From NCBI RefSeq assembly GCF_033971905.1, contig NZ_JALBUT010000004.1, positions 1-64,000 of the forward strand: a stretch of 64,000 nt of DNA, read 5' to 3'. The position numbers were made by a program, and so were the translations under genes. Below the pieces are notes generated by a model, which saw only the letters and a list, made by a program, of their open reading frames with translations, was not told where the DNA came from and made no database searches. Shown here piece after piece: positions 1 through 8,577 of this stretch. This stretch comes from Intestinicryptomonas porci (lineage in GTDB: Bacteria; Verrucomicrobiota; Verrucomicrobiia; Opitutales; Intestinicryptomonadaceae). Positions within the stretch are counted from its first letter, which is position 1. The number at the start of each line of letters is the position of its first letter.

Positions 1-1
1 C

Positions 2-100
2 CATAGAAAAATGAAACTGATACAACGAATGGCTTATGGTTATCGAAACTTCCAAAATTACAGATTGAGGGTCTTGGTTCTATGCGGCGTCTTTCACTAA
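2..100 (+). mobile_element. ISL3-family transposase, C-terminal fragment (cut by window edge)
   Basis: The frame open from the left edge reads through KLIQRMAYGYRNF and NYRLRVLVL to a stop at 98-100. This arrangement (basic residues, AYGYRNF, NYRLR near the C-terminus) is characteristic of the end of ISL3-type zinc-ribbon DDE transposases. Only about 32 residues are in the window, so whether the element is intact cannot be judged. The bases just after the stop (about 103-125, TCCACTCTCTTTGGTGTTG) are in the right place for the element's terminal inverted repeat. The element would insert beside a tRNA-Lys gene. Family assignment rests on a short motif only. Confidence 0.7.
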
Positions 101-166
101 AATCCACTCTCTTTGGTGTTGACCCAAAATTCTTGATAACTTTGCAGAGAGATTTTTTACATACAT

Positions 167-206
167 AAAAAAACGGAGAACAAGAAAACTTGCGCTCCGT
201 TTTTTT
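167..206 (-). terminator. Rho-independent terminator downstream of tRNA-Lys
   Basis: CGGAG (174-178) pairs with CTCCG (195-199), and an inner CAAG/CTTG stem sits at 181-192. A-tracts and T-tracts flank both sides, so the hairpin can act on either strand. On the minus strand it closes the tRNA transcript. Confidence 0.75.
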
Positions 207-211
207 GTCAA

Positions 212-284
<73 letters not shown>

Positions 285-506
285 TTAACAAAAATATGAA
301 AATCAACAGTACCTTTTTCTTTTATGTTTGCAAGCTTTTTTTCCAAAAAAAATTCACCATTTCTTATGTTTTTTTTGAAATTGCTTTATATTAGCAAGTT
401 TTCGATATTTTTATTTTTTAAAAAAATGTGCTGATTTTTATTTTTTTTTGGAAACGCAAAATATTATTGCAGATGTTCGTTGTTTGGGGCATTTTGTATT
501 TTAATT

Positions 507-1823
507 ATGTTGGAGAATTTGACTGAAAGACTTACGAAGGCATTGCGCAATTTGCGCGGAGTGGGCAAGCTGAGCGAAGAAAACATGGCGGAAGCATTGG
601 CGGAAGTGCGCCAGGCTTTGTTGGGCGCGGACGTCCACTTCAAGGTTGTCAGGGAATTTATTGAAAGGGTGAAGGCTGAAAGCGTCGGCAAGGAAGTTTT
701 GCAGTCGGTGACTCCGGGTCAGCAGCTTGTAAAAATCATACACGATGAGCTTGTAAATCTTTTGGGCGGCGGAGCCACGGAGCTTTCGCCAATCCGCCCG
801 CTTAAAATTCTGATGGTCGGCTTGCACGGCAGTGGCAAGACCACGACTTCCGCAAAGCTTGCCAAGCTTCTTAAAAAGCGCGGAATGAATCCGTGTTTGG
901 TTGCGTGCGACGTTTATCGCCCCGCCGCGATTGACCAGTTGGAAGCTCTTGGCAGGCAGATTGATGTCAAGGTTTATTCAGACCGCGGTGAAAACAGCGC
1001 GGTGAAAATAGCAAAACGTTTTGAGCGTCAGGCTTCCGAAGATGGCTATGACGCGGTTATTTTCGACACTGCGGGCAGGCTTCAAATTGACGAGGGGCTG
1101 ATCAAGGAAATTATCGACATCAAAGATTTGGTAAATCCCGCGGAAGTCTTTTTGGTTGCGGACTCCGCTTTGGGGCAGGAGGCTGTAAACGTCGCAAAGC
1201 ATTTTAACGAGGCGGTCAGTATCACTGGTGTTGTGCTTACCAAACTTGACGGCGATGCGCGCGGCGGCGCGGCTCTTTCCATAAAGACGGTTTCGGGCGC
1301 GCCGATTAAGTTTGCGGGCGTTGGCGAAAAGCTTGACGACTTGGACGTTTTTCATCCCGACAGAATGGCGCAGAGAATTTTGGGCATGGGCGACGTCGTA
1401 AGCCTTGTCGAAAAGGCGCAGGAAGTCGTCGATGAAAAAGAGGCGATGCGCATGGCTGAAAAGCTCCGCAAGGCGGAGTTTGACCTCGAAGATTTTTTGT
1501 CGCAAATGCGCCAGATTAAAAAGCTCGGCTCTATGGGCTCTCTTTTAAAGATGATTCCCGGGCTTAGCGGGGTGCAAATCGGCGAGCGCGAGGAAAAGAA
1601 GATGAAGCAGACGGAAGCAATAATCCTTTCAATGACCCCGCAGGAAAGGCAAAATCCGAACATCTTGAACGCACGCAGAAGGCTTAGGATAGCCAAGGGT
1701 TCGGGCACCGAGGTCAGGGATGTAAATACGCTCATAAAGCAGTTCGAGCAGATGCGCAAAATCATGAAGATGATGAAGGGCGACGGCGCGAGGAAGATGA
1801 TGCGCAACTTCCCGAAAATGTAG
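507..1823 (+). CDS. ffh: Signal recognition particle protein Ffh
   Basis: SRP54-type GTPase that binds signal sequences of nascent membrane and secreted proteins and delivers ribosomes to FtsY at the inner membrane. The N domain begins MLENLTERL. The G domain shows the P-loop GLHGSGKTTTSAKLAK, DTAGRLQID and TKLDGDARGG. The C-terminal third is the methionine-rich M domain (KMIPGLSG, MRKIMKMMKG). I place the start at 507, because the nine codons upstream (from 480) look unlike the family, whose proteins begin at this point. The product is 438 residues, a normal length. It heads a rightward run with a methyltransferase 16 nt downstream. Confidence 0.96.
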   Translation: MLENLTERLTKALRNLRGVGKLSEENMAEALAEVRQALLGADVHFKVVREFIERVKAESVGKEVLQSVTPGQQLVKIIHDELVNLLGGGATELSPIRPLKILMVGLHGSGKTTTSAKLAKLLKKRGMNPCLVACDVYRPAAIDQLEALGRQIDVKVYSDRGENSAVKIAKRFERQASEDGYDAVIFDTAGRLQIDEGLIKEIIDIKDLVNPAEVFLVADSALGQEAVNVAKHFNEAVSITGVVLTKLDGDARGGAALSIKTVSGAPIKFAGVGEKLDDLDVFHPDRMAQRILGMGDVVSLVEKAQEVVDEKEAMRMAEKLRKAEFDLEDFLSQMRQIKKLGSMGSLLKMIPGLSGVQIGEREEKKMKQTEAIILSMTPQERQNPNILNARRRLRIAKGSGTEVRDVNTLIKQFEQMRKIMKMMKGDGARKMMRNFPKM

Positions 1824-1839
1824 CCTGCTTTTTCGCAAA

Positions 1840-2574
1840 ATGGATTCGCGGCACATTAAAGATTATTTCTCTCAAGACGGCGTTGTTTGCGACTATGCCC
1901 GCGCGGTTTTGAATGTCGGGCTGTGGGAGTCGGAGAAGATTGTGTTTGGGCGGTTTTTTAAGACGGGCGACAGGCTTTTGGAGCTTGGCTGCGGCGCGGG
2001 GCGGATAGCCCACAACATGTATGCGCTTGGCTACAAAAACATTGTCTCGACTGATTTTTCGGAAAACATGATTTCTGTCGCGAAAGCGATTTCCGAAGAT
2101 TTCGGCTATGCCGTGGATTACCGCGTTGAAGATGCCACTTCGCTTTCGTTTGAAAGTTCATCTTTTAACGGGGCGATTTTCGGGTTTAACGGGCTGATGC
2201 AAATCCCGAAGCGCGGGCGCAGGCGCGTTGCGATGTCGGAAATTTTCAGGGTCTTGAAAAAAGAATCGTTTTTCGCATTTACGACACACGACAGGGAAGC
2301 TCCGCGCAACGCCAAGTACTGGGAACATGAGCGCGAAAAATGGAAGGACGGCACGCGCCATTTAAAACTCGACGAGTTTGGCGATATTTGTTACGAGAGC
2401 GAACATGGCGAGCTTTTCATACATTCGCCGACTTGTGCCGAAGTAGAAGAGGACATGTCTTCCTGCGGCTTCCAAAAAATATTTTCAAAAAAACGCTCAG
2501 AAATCGCCTGCGAGCCTCAATGTGTGAGGGAATTTTCCGATGAATGTATTTTTTGGGTTTATAAAAAAGTTTAA
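1840..2574 (+). CDS. Class I SAM-dependent methyltransferase
   Basis: A 244-residue Rossmann-fold methyltransferase. Motif I, LLELGCGAGRIAHNM, lies at about residues 47-61, followed by an acidic strand end (VSTDFSENM) that would bind the ribose of S-adenosylmethionine, and a motif IV-like stretch (FNGAIFGFNGLMQIP). The C-terminal half differs from common subfamilies and gives no clue to the acceptor, which could be a small molecule, lipid or protein. It lies 16 nt after ffh and 3 nt before the M16 protease, so it is probably cotranscribed with both. Confidence 0.85.
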   Translation: MDSRHIKDYFSQDGVVCDYARAVLNVGLWESEKIVFGRFFKTGDRLLELGCGAGRIAHNMYALGYKNIVSTDFSENMISVAKAISEDFGYAVDYRVEDATSLSFESSSFNGAIFGFNGLMQIPKRGRRRVAMSEIFRVLKKESFFAFTTHDREAPRNAKYWEHEREKWKDGTRHLKLDEFGDICYESEHGELFIHSPTCAEVEEDMSSCGFQKIFSKKRSEIACEPQCVREFSDECIFWVYKKV

Positions 2575-2577
2575 GTT

Positions 2578-5406
2578 ATGAGTGCTTCAAAAAATTTTTT
2601 CTTTCTAAAAATCGGGATAGTCTTATCTCTTTGTTTTTCAAATTTTACATTGGCTGAAAGTAATATGAGCGAAGTTAAAAAAAATGGCGGCGCGCCTGAA
2701 ATCAAGATGGATTCGCGCATTGTCCGCAGGGTTTTGCCGAACGGGTTTGAGATTGCGGTGATGAAGAATGCCGAGCCCCCCAAGAGGGTCTCGATGCGCC
2801 TTTTGCTAAGGCGCGGCTCTTCAACGGAAAAGAGCGGGCAGGAGGGCATCGCGCACTTTACAGAGCATATGGCGTTTAACGGCACTAAGCATTTCCCGAA
2901 AGGCGACATGGTGGAATATTTCCAGCGGCTTGGAATGGCGTTCGGCGCGGACACCAACGCCCACACTTCGTTCAACGAAACTGTCTATAAAATAGACATG
3001 CCCGACAATACCCAAAAAATGGTAGACGACGGCTTGAAGCTTTTGAGCGACTATGCGGGCGGAATGCTTTTTCCGGAAGATGAAATCGAGCGCGAAAGGG
3101 GAGTCATCATCGCGGAGAAAAAAGCCCGCGACAACGCGCGCTACCGCAGTTTTGTCGATTTCTTTTCGCATATTTTTAAAGGCACTCCGTATGAAAACAG
3201 AATGCCGATAGGCTTGGACGAAGTCATAAAAAACGCAAACCGCGAAACTTTTTTGGATTTTTACAAGTCGAATTACAGGCCCGAAAACATGACTCTCGTG
3301 GTTGTGGGCGACATTGACGAAAACGCAGTCATGGCGGAGGCCAAAAAGTATTTTGAAAATTTGAAAGCGGACGAAAACGCCGCTTCGAGCCTCCCGAATT
3401 TCCCCGACGCCGAAAATGCCGACGTTTACAGCGTTTTTGCCGACGCCGACTTAAACGAGTCGGGTGCGGGCGTCTATTTGGTCGCAAAGCCCCTGCATAA
3501 AGACGATTGCCTTGAAAAGCGCGTCTTAGACATTCAAATGGCGGCGATAAGCTGTGCCATGGACTTGCGCTTCAATTCAAAAAAATCGTCGAGCAATGCC
3601 AAGTTTATTTCGGCTTACGCCTATTTTTCGGACTTTGAAAACTACCGCGACATGTTTTCGATAGAGGCTTCCGCGAATGTCGGAAAATCGGGGGACGCTC
3701 TCGCGGAAGTTTTGAACATGTATGAAGGCGCGATTAAAAACGGCTTCGGCGATTGGGAAATTCAAAAGGCAAAGTCGGACATATTAAACACTCTTGAAAG
3801 CGCGGCAAAGTCCATGGGGACGAAGAACTCTGCTTCTGTTTCAAACAAGCTTGTGTCGGCCTTTTCGGACGGTGAAATCCCGACTTCCCCCGAACTCGAC
3901 TTTGAAATCGCAAAATTCGCGCTGAAAGATTTTGACGCCCAAAAGGCAGAAGAACTTTTTGAAAGCTTCCGCAAAAGAAGCGTTCTTTTCGTCCGCGCAA
4001 GCGATGCGGAAAAATCGTCTTTGCCGCGGGATTTCGACGCATTTTTGTCTTCTTTAAAAAAAGAAAACAACTTTTATTCTCCGCTTTCCGGCGCGGAGCT
4101 TGTGTTTGACAACTTCGGCAAAAAAGGCGAAATCGTTTCGGAAAAAAACGATATTTTGGGAATAAAGGAAATTGCCTTTAAAAACGGGGTCAGGGCGAAT
4201 TTGAAGGTTACGGACTTCACTAAGGACGAAGTTGTCATAAACGTGGCTTTCGGTGCAGGTCGATACGACATCCCAAAAGAAAATCCCAAGCTTTTGTATG
4301 CCTTGAACGCCTTTATTTTGGGCGGGACAAAGTATCAAAGCTACGATCTTATAAATGTCGCGAAATCCGACAAGAACATAAACATTGTGTTGGTGGCGGA
4401 AGACGACTGTTTCATGCTGAAATGCCGCACGAACACAAAGCATTTGCGCGAGGCTCTCGCCCTTGTCGCGACCTACATAAATGCGCCCGCTTTTTCGGAC
4501 GATGCCCTAAACGTGATAAAAAAGAAAATCGACGAAACTTACCGCATGCTTGAAACCAATCCCGACGCCGTTGAGGCGTTGAAGCTCGAAGACTGGCTTT
4601 ACGCGCAAAACCATATGTTTAAGTTTCCAAGCAAGGAGGAAATGCAAAGTATTTCTATGCGCGAAATTAAAGAGTGGTTGTTGCCGATTTTGAAAAATTC
4701 GTACATGGAAGTTTCAATCGCGGGAGATTTCGACGAGAAAAGCGCGACAGGCTGGCTTTCCGACTACTTCGGTTCAATGCCTGAGAGGGCGCAGTCCCGC
4801 CCCGATTATTCGGCTTTCAGAAATTTGAAATTCACCGATGAGCGCGAAAAAACTTTTGAAGTTGCAAGTGTAAAAGACGCGCGTTCAACCGCAATAAAAA
4901 TTTGGAGAACCTGCGGCAGGGGCGATTTGAAGAAGATGAGGGCTGCCACGATTTTGGGGGCGGTCTTAAACGATTCAATCCGCAAAAACGTGAGGGAAAA
5001 GGAAGGCAAGGTTTACAGCCCCTTTGCCTACAATCTCTCAAAGCAGGGTTTTGACAGCGGGCTTTTGTTCGCCGAAACCGACGTGGCTCCCGAATACAAC
5101 GGCGACGTTGTCTCTCTAATGGAAAAGTCCGCAAAAGACGTTTCGGAAAACATAACGGAAGACGAATTTGAAAGGGCGAAGCTTCCTGTTTTGAAGCAGA
5201 TAGAAAAAACGCGCCGCACCAATTCATACTGGGCGGACAGGGCGATGCCTCTTTTCCAGTCCGACAAGTTAAGGCGCGAAACTGCCGCCACTTTTGAGAG
5301 CGGATATTCGGACGTTTCTTTGGAAGATGTCAAAAAAGCGGCGTCGGAATTTTTGAAAGGCAGGACGGGCTACACTGTAAAAATCATTCCGCAAAAAAGA
5401 GATTAA
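2578..5406 (+). CDS. Secreted M16 (pitrilysin-family) zinc metalloprotease
   Basis: A 942-residue protein with an N-terminal signal peptide (hydrophobic to about residue 26, ending TLAES), so probably periplasmic. The inverted zinc motif HFTEH is at 93-97, with Glu178 in IIAEKK as the likely third ligand. Residues about 45-250 form the active M16 module. A second, inactive M16_C-type module pair covers roughly 240-480 and 560-930, which fits the length of two-domain pitrilysin and PqqL-like enzymes. Such proteases degrade or process peptides in the envelope; the substrate is unknown. It follows the methyltransferase after 3 nt. Confidence 0.92.
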   Translation: MSASKNFFFLKIGIVLSLCFSNFTLAESNMSEVKKNGGAPEIKMDSRIVRRVLPNGFEIAVMKNAEPPKRVSMRLLLRRGSSTEKSGQEGIAHFTEHMAFNGTKHFPKGDMVEYFQRLGMAFGADTNAHTSFNETVYKIDMPDNTQKMVDDGLKLLSDYAGGMLFPEDEIERERGVIIAEKKARDNARYRSFVDFFSHIFKGTPYENRMPIGLDEVIKNANRETFLDFYKSNYRPENMTLVVVGDIDENAVMAEAKKYFENLKADENAASSLPNFPDAENADVYSVFADADLNESGAGVYLVAKPLHKDDCLEKRVLDIQMAAISCAMDLRFNSKKSSSNAKFISAYAYFSDFENYRDMFSIEASANVGKSGDALAEVLNMYEGAIKNGFGDWEIQKAKSDILNTLESAAKSMGTKNSASVSNKLVSAFSDGEIPTSPELDFEIAKFALKDFDAQKAEELFESFRKRSVLFVRASDAEKSSLPRDFDAFLSSLKKENNFYSPLSGAELVFDNFGKKGEIVSEKNDILGIKEIAFKNGVRANLKVTDFTKDEVVINVAFGAGRYDIPKENPKLLYALNAFILGGTKYQSYDLINVAKSDKNINIVLVAEDDCFMLKCRTNTKHLREALALVATYINAPAFSDDALNVIKKKIDETYRMLETNPDAVEALKLEDWLYAQNHMFKFPSKEEMQSISMREIKEWLLPILKNSYMEVSIAGDFDEKSATGWLSDYFGSMPERAQSRPDYSAFRNLKFTDEREKTFEVASVKDARSTAIKIWRTCGRGDLKKMRAATILGAVLNDSIRKNVREKEGKVYSPFAYNLSKQGFDSGLLFAETDVAPEYNGDVVSLMEKSAKDVSENITEDEFERAKLPVLKQIEKTRRTNSYWADRAMPLFQSDKLRRETAATFESGYSDVSLEDVKKAASEFLKGRTGYTVKIIPQKRD

Positions 5407-5480
5407 AAAAAAGCTTTACAAGCATCAAAAAAAGTGGATTATTTCATAGCTTTAAAAACAACGAAAATCTATTAAACGAT

Positions 5481-5582
5481 ATGGGAAACCTTAAGAAAAA
5501 ACGCAGACTGAAGATGAATAAGCACAAGCGCAGCAAGCGCTCAAAATCCAATCGCCATAAAAAGCGCACATGGGCTTGCTAA
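5481..5582 (+). CDS. bS22-like small basic ribosomal protein (AURKAIP1/COX24 type)
   Basis: A 33-codon gene starting MGNLKKKRRLKMNKHKR and ending RTWAC. Its composition (over half Lys and Arg) and the KKRRxKMxKHKRxKRxxxNRHKKR pattern match the AURKAIP1/COX24 family. Known members of that family are the mitochondrial mS38 protein and mycobacterial bS22, which sit in the small ribosomal subunit near the decoding region. A strong hairpin terminator at 5630-5666 follows, so it can form its own transcript. No strong Shine-Dalgarno is visible. The function is inferred from the family alone. Confidence 0.85.
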   Translation: MGNLKKKRRLKMNKHKRSKRSKSNRHKKRTWAC

Positions 5583-5629
5583 CATCCACGCTTTTTTAGT
5601 GCGGATTTTGTGCCCGAATTTTTGGTTGA

Positions 5630-5666
5630 CCCGTGTGCGGGATTTTTCTTCGCATGCGGGTTTTTT
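5630..5666 (+). terminator. Terminator after the bS22-like gene
   Basis: CCCGTGTGCG and CGCATGCGGG form a near-perfect stem with a loop of about 11 nt, followed by six T residues. Confidence 0.7.
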
Positions 5667-5691
5667 ATTCTTAACTTGAAAAGCTTTTTAT

Positions 5692-6804
5692 ATGAGGGGA
5701 ATTTCTTTTTTTTCATTCGCGATTTTCTTTGCAACGCTTTTGTGTGCAAATGCGCAGACTTACGAGGTCAAGGTTAAAACTCTTGCCGACAAGACAACCT
5801 TTCCCGTGGCGTCTTTCATAATGGAGGCTGGCAGTCCGCAGATGAAGGGTTTTGAAGGCTCAATCCGCGCGGTAGGCTTCGGCGGAGAGGGCATTAAGCC
5901 CGTAAAAATTTTGGAGCGCGAAATCAGGGAAAAGCTCACTCTTGAAATGAAAGAGGAGCTTTCATTGAAAGACTGGGAGAAGCTTGACAACGAGCTTGAA
6001 AAACTTGAGCGCGAACTCGAAAAGCGCGAAAGAATGATGTCAAGGGCGGGAAATTCTTATGCTTTATCCGTGGGTCAAAACGGAAAAAAAGCCAAGAACT
6101 CCGCGCAGTCAAAAACACCGCGCAAGAAACAGCCGTCCGCCGCCCAAGCCGACGCGTCTTCTGCAAGCCTTGAAAACTACAAGCATCAGGAGGCGTACCA
6201 GAAGGCAAAAGCAAAATACGACGCGTTTAAGGCTTCCTACGACAAGGCAAAGCGCACGCGCAGCGTCTTGAAAGAAATGGTTTCTGAAATCGACGAGGAA
6301 ATAAAAGAAAGATACCAAAAACTGATTGAAACCCCCGTCATTGCCGATGGAACTTATCCCTATGGCACGTTCTGCGCAATCGAAATAAAAAAAGTCTCCG
6401 ACAACGCTGTGAATTTCGATTTTGAATACGCAATATCGCGCATTTTGGGCTGGATGGAAGGCGAAGGCACAAACAACAACAATTTGATGAATAATTCCCT
6501 CGATATAGAATATATCGAAATGCCGAAGAAAACAAATGTCACGGCGGAGCTTGGCAAGCAATACTGTTTCCAAATAGCCCGCCCCGAAAAAACTTTCGGC
6601 TCTCTCGACGAAGCCAAGAGCAAAACCTCAATTTTTTCTGATTCAGGCAAGGCGGAGGCTTCCGTTGACGAAGAGGAAGCTCGCGCAAAAGAGCTTGCAA
6701 ATCCATTGAACGCCCATGGCGACTATAATCAAATACGCGCCAAATTTAAGGGCAAGGAAAAGAGGGTAGTGAGAGTTCTCGTTACGATAACAAAACGAAA
6801 TTAG
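5692..6804 (+). CDS. Secreted coiled-coil protein of unknown function
   Basis: A 370-residue protein with a clear signal peptide (MRGISFFSF... to CANAQ, cleavage near residue 22). Residues about 75-120 are a charged helix rich in Glu, Leu and Lys (LEKLERELEKRE). A low-complexity Lys/Ser/Ala linker follows at about 125-155, then a second helical stretch (KAKYDAFKASYDKAK), together suggesting a periplasmic coiled coil. The C-terminal part (about 210-290) looks like beta strands. I recognise no named family. It has its own terminator and no obvious partner. Confidence 0.8.
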   Translation: MRGISFFSFAIFFATLLCANAQTYEVKVKTLADKTTFPVASFIMEAGSPQMKGFEGSIRAVGFGGEGIKPVKILEREIREKLTLEMKEELSLKDWEKLDNELEKLERELEKRERMMSRAGNSYALSVGQNGKKAKNSAQSKTPRKKQPSAAQADASSASLENYKHQEAYQKAKAKYDAFKASYDKAKRTRSVLKEMVSEIDEEIKERYQKLIETPVIADGTYPYGTFCAIEIKKVSDNAVNFDFEYAISRILGWMEGEGTNNNNLMNNSLDIEYIEMPKKTNVTAELGKQYCFQIARPEKTFGSLDEAKSKTSIFSDSGKAEASVDEEEARAKELANPLNAHGDYNQIRAKFKGKEKRVVRVLVTITKRN

Positions 6805-6826
6805 CATTTTTTCAGGCATTTTTTTT

Positions 6827-6852
6827 AAACCGCAAGAAATTGCGGTTTTTTT
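6827..6852 (+). terminator. Terminator after the coiled-coil protein
   Basis: AAACCGCA pairs with TGCGGTTT around a 6-nt loop and is followed by a run of T. Confidence 0.8.
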
Positions 6853-6882
6853 GTTTGATTTTAGCGTGGCTGCAAAGTCTTT

Positions 6883-6892
6883 GGGGGGGGGG
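6883..6892 (+). repeat. G10 homopolymer in the intergenic region before the GNAT gene
   Basis: Ten consecutive G residues lie in otherwise AT-rich sequence, 78 nt before the start codon of the acetyltransferase gene at 6971 and just after the terminator of the upstream gene. Tracts of this kind mutate in length readily and can switch promoters, but no role is shown here. Confidence 0.9.
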
Positions 6893-6970
6893 CAAATAAT
6901 TCAGACGCGATTTTGGGATTTACTTTGAGACAGTTATGGTAAAACTTAAATTGTCATAATTTGAAATCCT

Positions 6971-7525
6971 ATGGTAGCCATCCGAAACGCAACAATGGAA
7001 GACGCGGAGAGGCTCTTGGAAATTTACGGTTATTATGTGGATAATACCGCAATAACCTTTGAGTTCCCCGCGCCGACTCTTGACGAATTTAAGGTGCGAA
7101 TGGAAAAAACAATGTCGCGCTATCCTTTTTTGGTCATTTTAAATAATGGAAAAATCGAAGGGTACGCTCATGCAGGGCCGTTTGTGGGCAGGGCGGCTTA
7201 CGCCTGGTCTTGCGAGCTTACCGTATATATTGCCCCAAAGGCGAGAAAGTGCGGATTTGGCAGAAAAATCTACGGAGCATTGGAAGAAGCCTTGCAAAAG
7301 ATGGGAATTTTAAACCTCTATGCTTGCATTGGATACCCCGATAAAAATGACGAATATCTCACGACAAACAGCGCGGATTTTCATGCCCATCTCGGTTTCA
7401 AGACTGTCGGTAGATTTTACAAGTGTGGGCGCAAGTTCGGACGCTGGTATCATATGATTTGGATGGAAAAAATTATCGGCAGGCATCGCAACAACGCTGA
7501 GGTAAATTTTAAATCCACACTCTGA
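6971..7525 (+). CDS. GNAT-family N-acetyltransferase (phosphinothricin acetyltransferase-like)
   Basis: A 184-residue GCN5-related acetyltransferase. The order of features matches the Pat/MnaT branch: IRNATMEDAERLLEIY at the N-terminus, FPFLVI-type and GYAHAGPF strands, the CoA-binding turn following VYIAPKARKCGFGRKIY, and HLGFKTVGRF near the end. This branch acetylates amino-acid analogues such as phosphinothricin or methionine sulfone with acetyl-CoA; the actual acceptor cannot be told. The turn reads RKCGFGR rather than the usual R.xGxG/A, a conservative change. The gene stands alone behind a G10 tract. Confidence 0.88.
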   Translation: MVAIRNATMEDAERLLEIYGYYVDNTAITFEFPAPTLDEFKVRMEKTMSRYPFLVILNNGKIEGYAHAGPFVGRAAYAWSCELTVYIAPKARKCGFGRKIYGALEEALQKMGILNLYACIGYPDKNDEYLTTNSADFHAHLGFKTVGRFYKCGRKFGRWYHMIWMEKIIGRHRNNAEVNFKSTL

Positions 7526-7658
7526 ATGCCATTGCGGAGCAGTTGTATTTATTCGGTGGGCGGAAGGTTGAATTTTATTTGCAAAAAATCAGGTGCTTTT
7601 TTTGATAAAACACAAAATGTTTTGAATTTGTTTTAAACCAATTACAAGGAAGCAATTT

Positions 7659-7895
7659 ATGATAAAGGCAAGAATCAATGGAGAAAATATCGTTTTACCA
7701 ACTGATTTAGAAGAATGGCGCAATGAAGGTATTTCTGAAATATCTGATGGCATGTTATATCTTGTAAGAAAATACGAGGAAATTGCGAATAAGAATACAG
7801 AAGAATCTGAAATAATAGGTCGGCGTTATAAATTTTTAAGCATTCCATCTTCACATCATCATAGACGTCTTCTAAGTAAATATAAAAAAGATTAG
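7659..7895 (+). CDS. Small hypothetical protein
   Basis: A 78-codon frame starting MIKARINGENIVLP, with a good Shine-Dalgarno (AAGGAAG) 7 nt upstream, which is unusual for this genome. No signal peptide, membrane segment or known motif is seen; the middle is a charged helix (VRKYEEIANKN) and the end is basic (HHHRRLLSKYKK). The base composition is more AT-rich than the neighbours, hinting at acquisition. It could be a mobile-element accessory gene; I do not recognise it. Confidence 0.55.
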   Translation: MIKARINGENIVLPTDLEEWRNEGISEISDGMLYLVRKYEEIANKNTEESEIIGRRYKFLSIPSSHHHRRLLSKYKKD

Positions 7896-7900
7896 TATCT

Positions 7901-8023
7901 TCAATTTCTGTTCATTGCCTTCAATTCACGGTTTGGCCGGTTGAGGGATTTCTCGTTTATAATGGCGGCATTACCATCGAATATTGAAAGCCTATCGAAT
8001 GCCGCGTTAAAAAGCTTGTCCAT
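7901..8023 (-). CDS. Possible 40-residue peptide, unrecognised
   Basis: A minus-strand frame starts MDKLFNAAFDRLS and ends at a TGA at 7901-7903. Its amino-acid composition is protein-like (NEKSLNRPNRELKAMN), but there is no Shine-Dalgarno and no family is recognised. It may be a remnant of a longer gene or chance. It lies in the 202-nt gap between the small hypothetical gene and the cyclophilin gene, where nothing else is evident. Confidence 0.25.
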   Translation of the reverse strand: MDKLFNAAFDRLSIFDGNAAIINEKSLNRPNRELKAMNRN

Positions 8024-8097
8024 TATTTATTTTTTAAGTTTCGCGTTTTTTTCGAAGCGGACAAAAAAAATCCCGAAATAAATCGGGATTTTCAATT

Positions 8098-8577
8098 TTA
8101 TTCTTCTTCCAAAATTTCTGCCTTTATGATTTTTTGGTCTTCGGTCGGCTTATCCATAAAGCCTGTTCGGCAGTTTTCTATTTTTTCGACAGCGTCATAT
8201 CCTTCGACAACTTCGCCGAAAATCGTATGGTGGTTGTTAAGCCACGGGGTTTCAACCGTGGTTATGAAAAACTGGCTTCCGTTTGTATTGGGGCCTGCAT
8301 TTGCCATGGCGAGCAAGCCTTTGCGGTCGAATTTGAGATTTGGCGAAAATTCATCCTTGAACGGCTTGCCCCAAATTGATTCTCCGCCGCGCCCCGTTCC
8401 GGTCGGGTCGCCGCCTTGAATCATAAATTCGCGTATTACGCGGTGGAAAATCAACCCGTCGTAGTAGCCGTTTTTTATGTGTGTTATGAAGTTTTCGCAA
8501 GTTTTGGGCGCATCATTGTTAAAGAGCTTTATTTTGATGTCGCCGTGCCTTGTTTTTAGAATTGCGTATGTTGTCAT
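8098..8577 (-). CDS. Cyclophilin-type peptidyl-prolyl cis-trans isomerase
   Basis: A 159-residue single-domain cyclophilin that isomerises prolyl bonds. The core motifs are intact: FHRVIREFMIQGGDPTGTGRGG (active-site Arg in FHRVI, the QGGD loop), NGSQFFITT and LNNHHTIFGEV. There is no signal peptide with the start chosen here, so it is cytoplasmic. I use ATG 8575-8577 (MTTYAILKTRHGD) because its ATG overlaps the TGA of the upstream acetolactate synthase gene by four bases and the family begins there; the frame stays open 17 codons further upstream. The overlap implies translational coupling. Confidence 0.95.
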   Translation of the reverse strand: MTTYAILKTRHGDIKIKLFNNDAPKTCENFITHIKNGYYDGLIFHRVIREFMIQGGDPTGTGRGGESIWGKPFKDEFSPNLKFDRKGLLAMANAGPNTNGSQFFITTVETPWLNNHHTIFGEVVEGYDAVEKIENCRTGFMDKPTEDQKIIKAEILEEE

